From the NCBI GenBank assembly GCA_045535635.1, contig JAZSLZ010000063.1:1-7236 (forward strand): a DNA stretch of 7,236 bases. The letters run 5' to 3'. Below the pieces are notes generated by a model, which was given only the letters and a program-made list of their open reading frames with translations, ran no database searches and was not told the origin of the DNA. This DNA comes from RGIG8700 sp045535635 (GTDB lineage Bacteria > Bacillota > Clostridia > RGIG6154). Shown one piece after another: positions 6,686-7,236 of this stretch (positions are counted from its first letter, which is position 1; the number at the start of each line of letters is the position of its first letter). The translations under genes and the position numbers were made by a program.

Positions 6686-7236
6686 TTACAATCGTTTTCC
6701 CAATATTTCTACATTAGTTCTATAGAAATCTTCAAATCTGTTTTCGTCAAGAGCAAGTCTTATTTTCTCCATAAGAGAATTGTAAAATCTTAGGTTATGA
6801 ATAACGCAGAGTCTTAACCCAAGCATTTCATTAGCTTTTATAAGATGTCTTATATAACCTTTTGAGAAATTTCTGCAAGTTTCGCAGTCGCAGTTTTCAT
6901 CAAAAGGAGTGTCATCTCTAATATACTTTTCATTTCTGATATTTATGATTCCTTTTGAGGTGAAAATATGTCCGTGTCTTGCATTTCTGCTTGGCATAAC
7001 ACAATCGAAAAAGTCAACTCCTCTGTAAACTGCTTCAAGTATATTAACAGGAGTTCCGACTCCCATAAGATACCTTGGTTTATCTTTCGGCATATATTCC
7101 TCAACATGGTCGATTACATCATACATTTCTTCAGCAGTCTCACCCACTGCAAGTCCACCGATTGCATAACCATTCAAATCCAGTTCAGCAATTTTTTTCA
7201 TATTTTCGATACGGATGTCATTATATACCCCACCCT
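6686..7236 (-). CDS. tgt: tRNA-guanine(34) transglycosylase, C-terminal half (5' partial)
   Basis: This enzyme exchanges guanine at the wobble position of GUN-anticodon tRNAs for the queuine precursor preQ1 in bacteria. The reading frame continues through the right edge: upstream of the internal Met at 7199-7201 it reads GGVYNDIRIEN, matching the QGGV region of Tgt. About 183 residues are visible, and roughly 195 N-terminal residues are missing by comparison with typical lengths of 375-385. Numbered from that Met, GGLAVGE (15-21) and PRYLMGVG (41-48) are followed by FFDCVMPSRNARHGH, whose FDC aspartate aligns with the catalytic nucleophile (E. coli D264). The zinc site CxCxxC (CDCETC) and its partner His in IHNLRFY are intact. 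The C-terminus ends normally shortly afterwards. No terminator separates it from the asd promoter, so read-through into asd is possible. Confidence 0.97.
   Translation of the reverse strand, partial: GGVYNDIRIENMKKIAELDLNGYAIGGLAVGETAEEMYDVIDHVEEYMPKDKPRYLMGVGTPVNILEAVYRGVDFFDCVMPSRNARHGHIFTSKGIINIRNEKYIRDDTPFDENCDCETCRNFSKGYIRHLIKANEMLGLRLCVIHNLRFYNSLMEKIRLALDENRFEDFYRTNVEILGKRL

Overview
The window is about 7.2 kb of AT-rich, densely packed bacterial chromosome. The low GC, strong AGGAGG/AAAGGA-type ribosome binding sites and the gene families point to a low-GC Gram-positive, most likely a Clostridia-type Firmicute. This placement is an inference; no rRNA or other taxonomic marker is present. 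I see no insertion sequence, phage gene, CRISPR array, tRNA or rRNA, and no gene-free stretch longer than 60 bases.

Layout. A plus-strand gene enters from the left edge (2-2176). It encodes the C-terminal part of a Tet(M)/EF-G-like translational GTPase fused to a C-terminal NYN nuclease domain that resembles YacP/Rae1. It converges on a minus-strand block, and a 13-bp hairpin that overlaps its stop codon separates the two directions. In order of minus-strand transcription (right to left) the block reads: tgt (tRNA-guanine transglycosylase, C-terminal half, running off the right edge), a near-consensus promoter, asd (aspartate-semialdehyde dehydrogenase, archaeal/fungal type), dapA, dapB, a small hairpin, and a SulP-family anion transporter with a STAS domain.

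How the genes work together. asd, dapA and dapB encode consecutive enzymes from L-aspartyl-4-phosphate to tetrahydrodipicolinate, the trunk of the lysine and diaminopimelate (peptidoglycan) pathway. The spacers are 14 bp each, so they very probably form one operon driven by the promoter just after tgt. The SulP gene follows dapB by about 45-55 bases with a hairpin between, and has no obvious promoter of its own. tgt (queuosine modification of tRNA) and the GTPase-nuclease fusion both act on the translation machinery but are not otherwise linked to the lysine genes.

The most notable item is the GTPase-NYN fusion. It joins a ribosome A-site-binding GTPase architecture to a domain resembling a nuclease known to cut mRNA in the ribosomal A site. 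Its domain IV tip lacks the Tet(M)-type Ser-Pro-Val loop, which argues against simple tetracycline resistance. The remainder of the window is ordinary housekeeping content.
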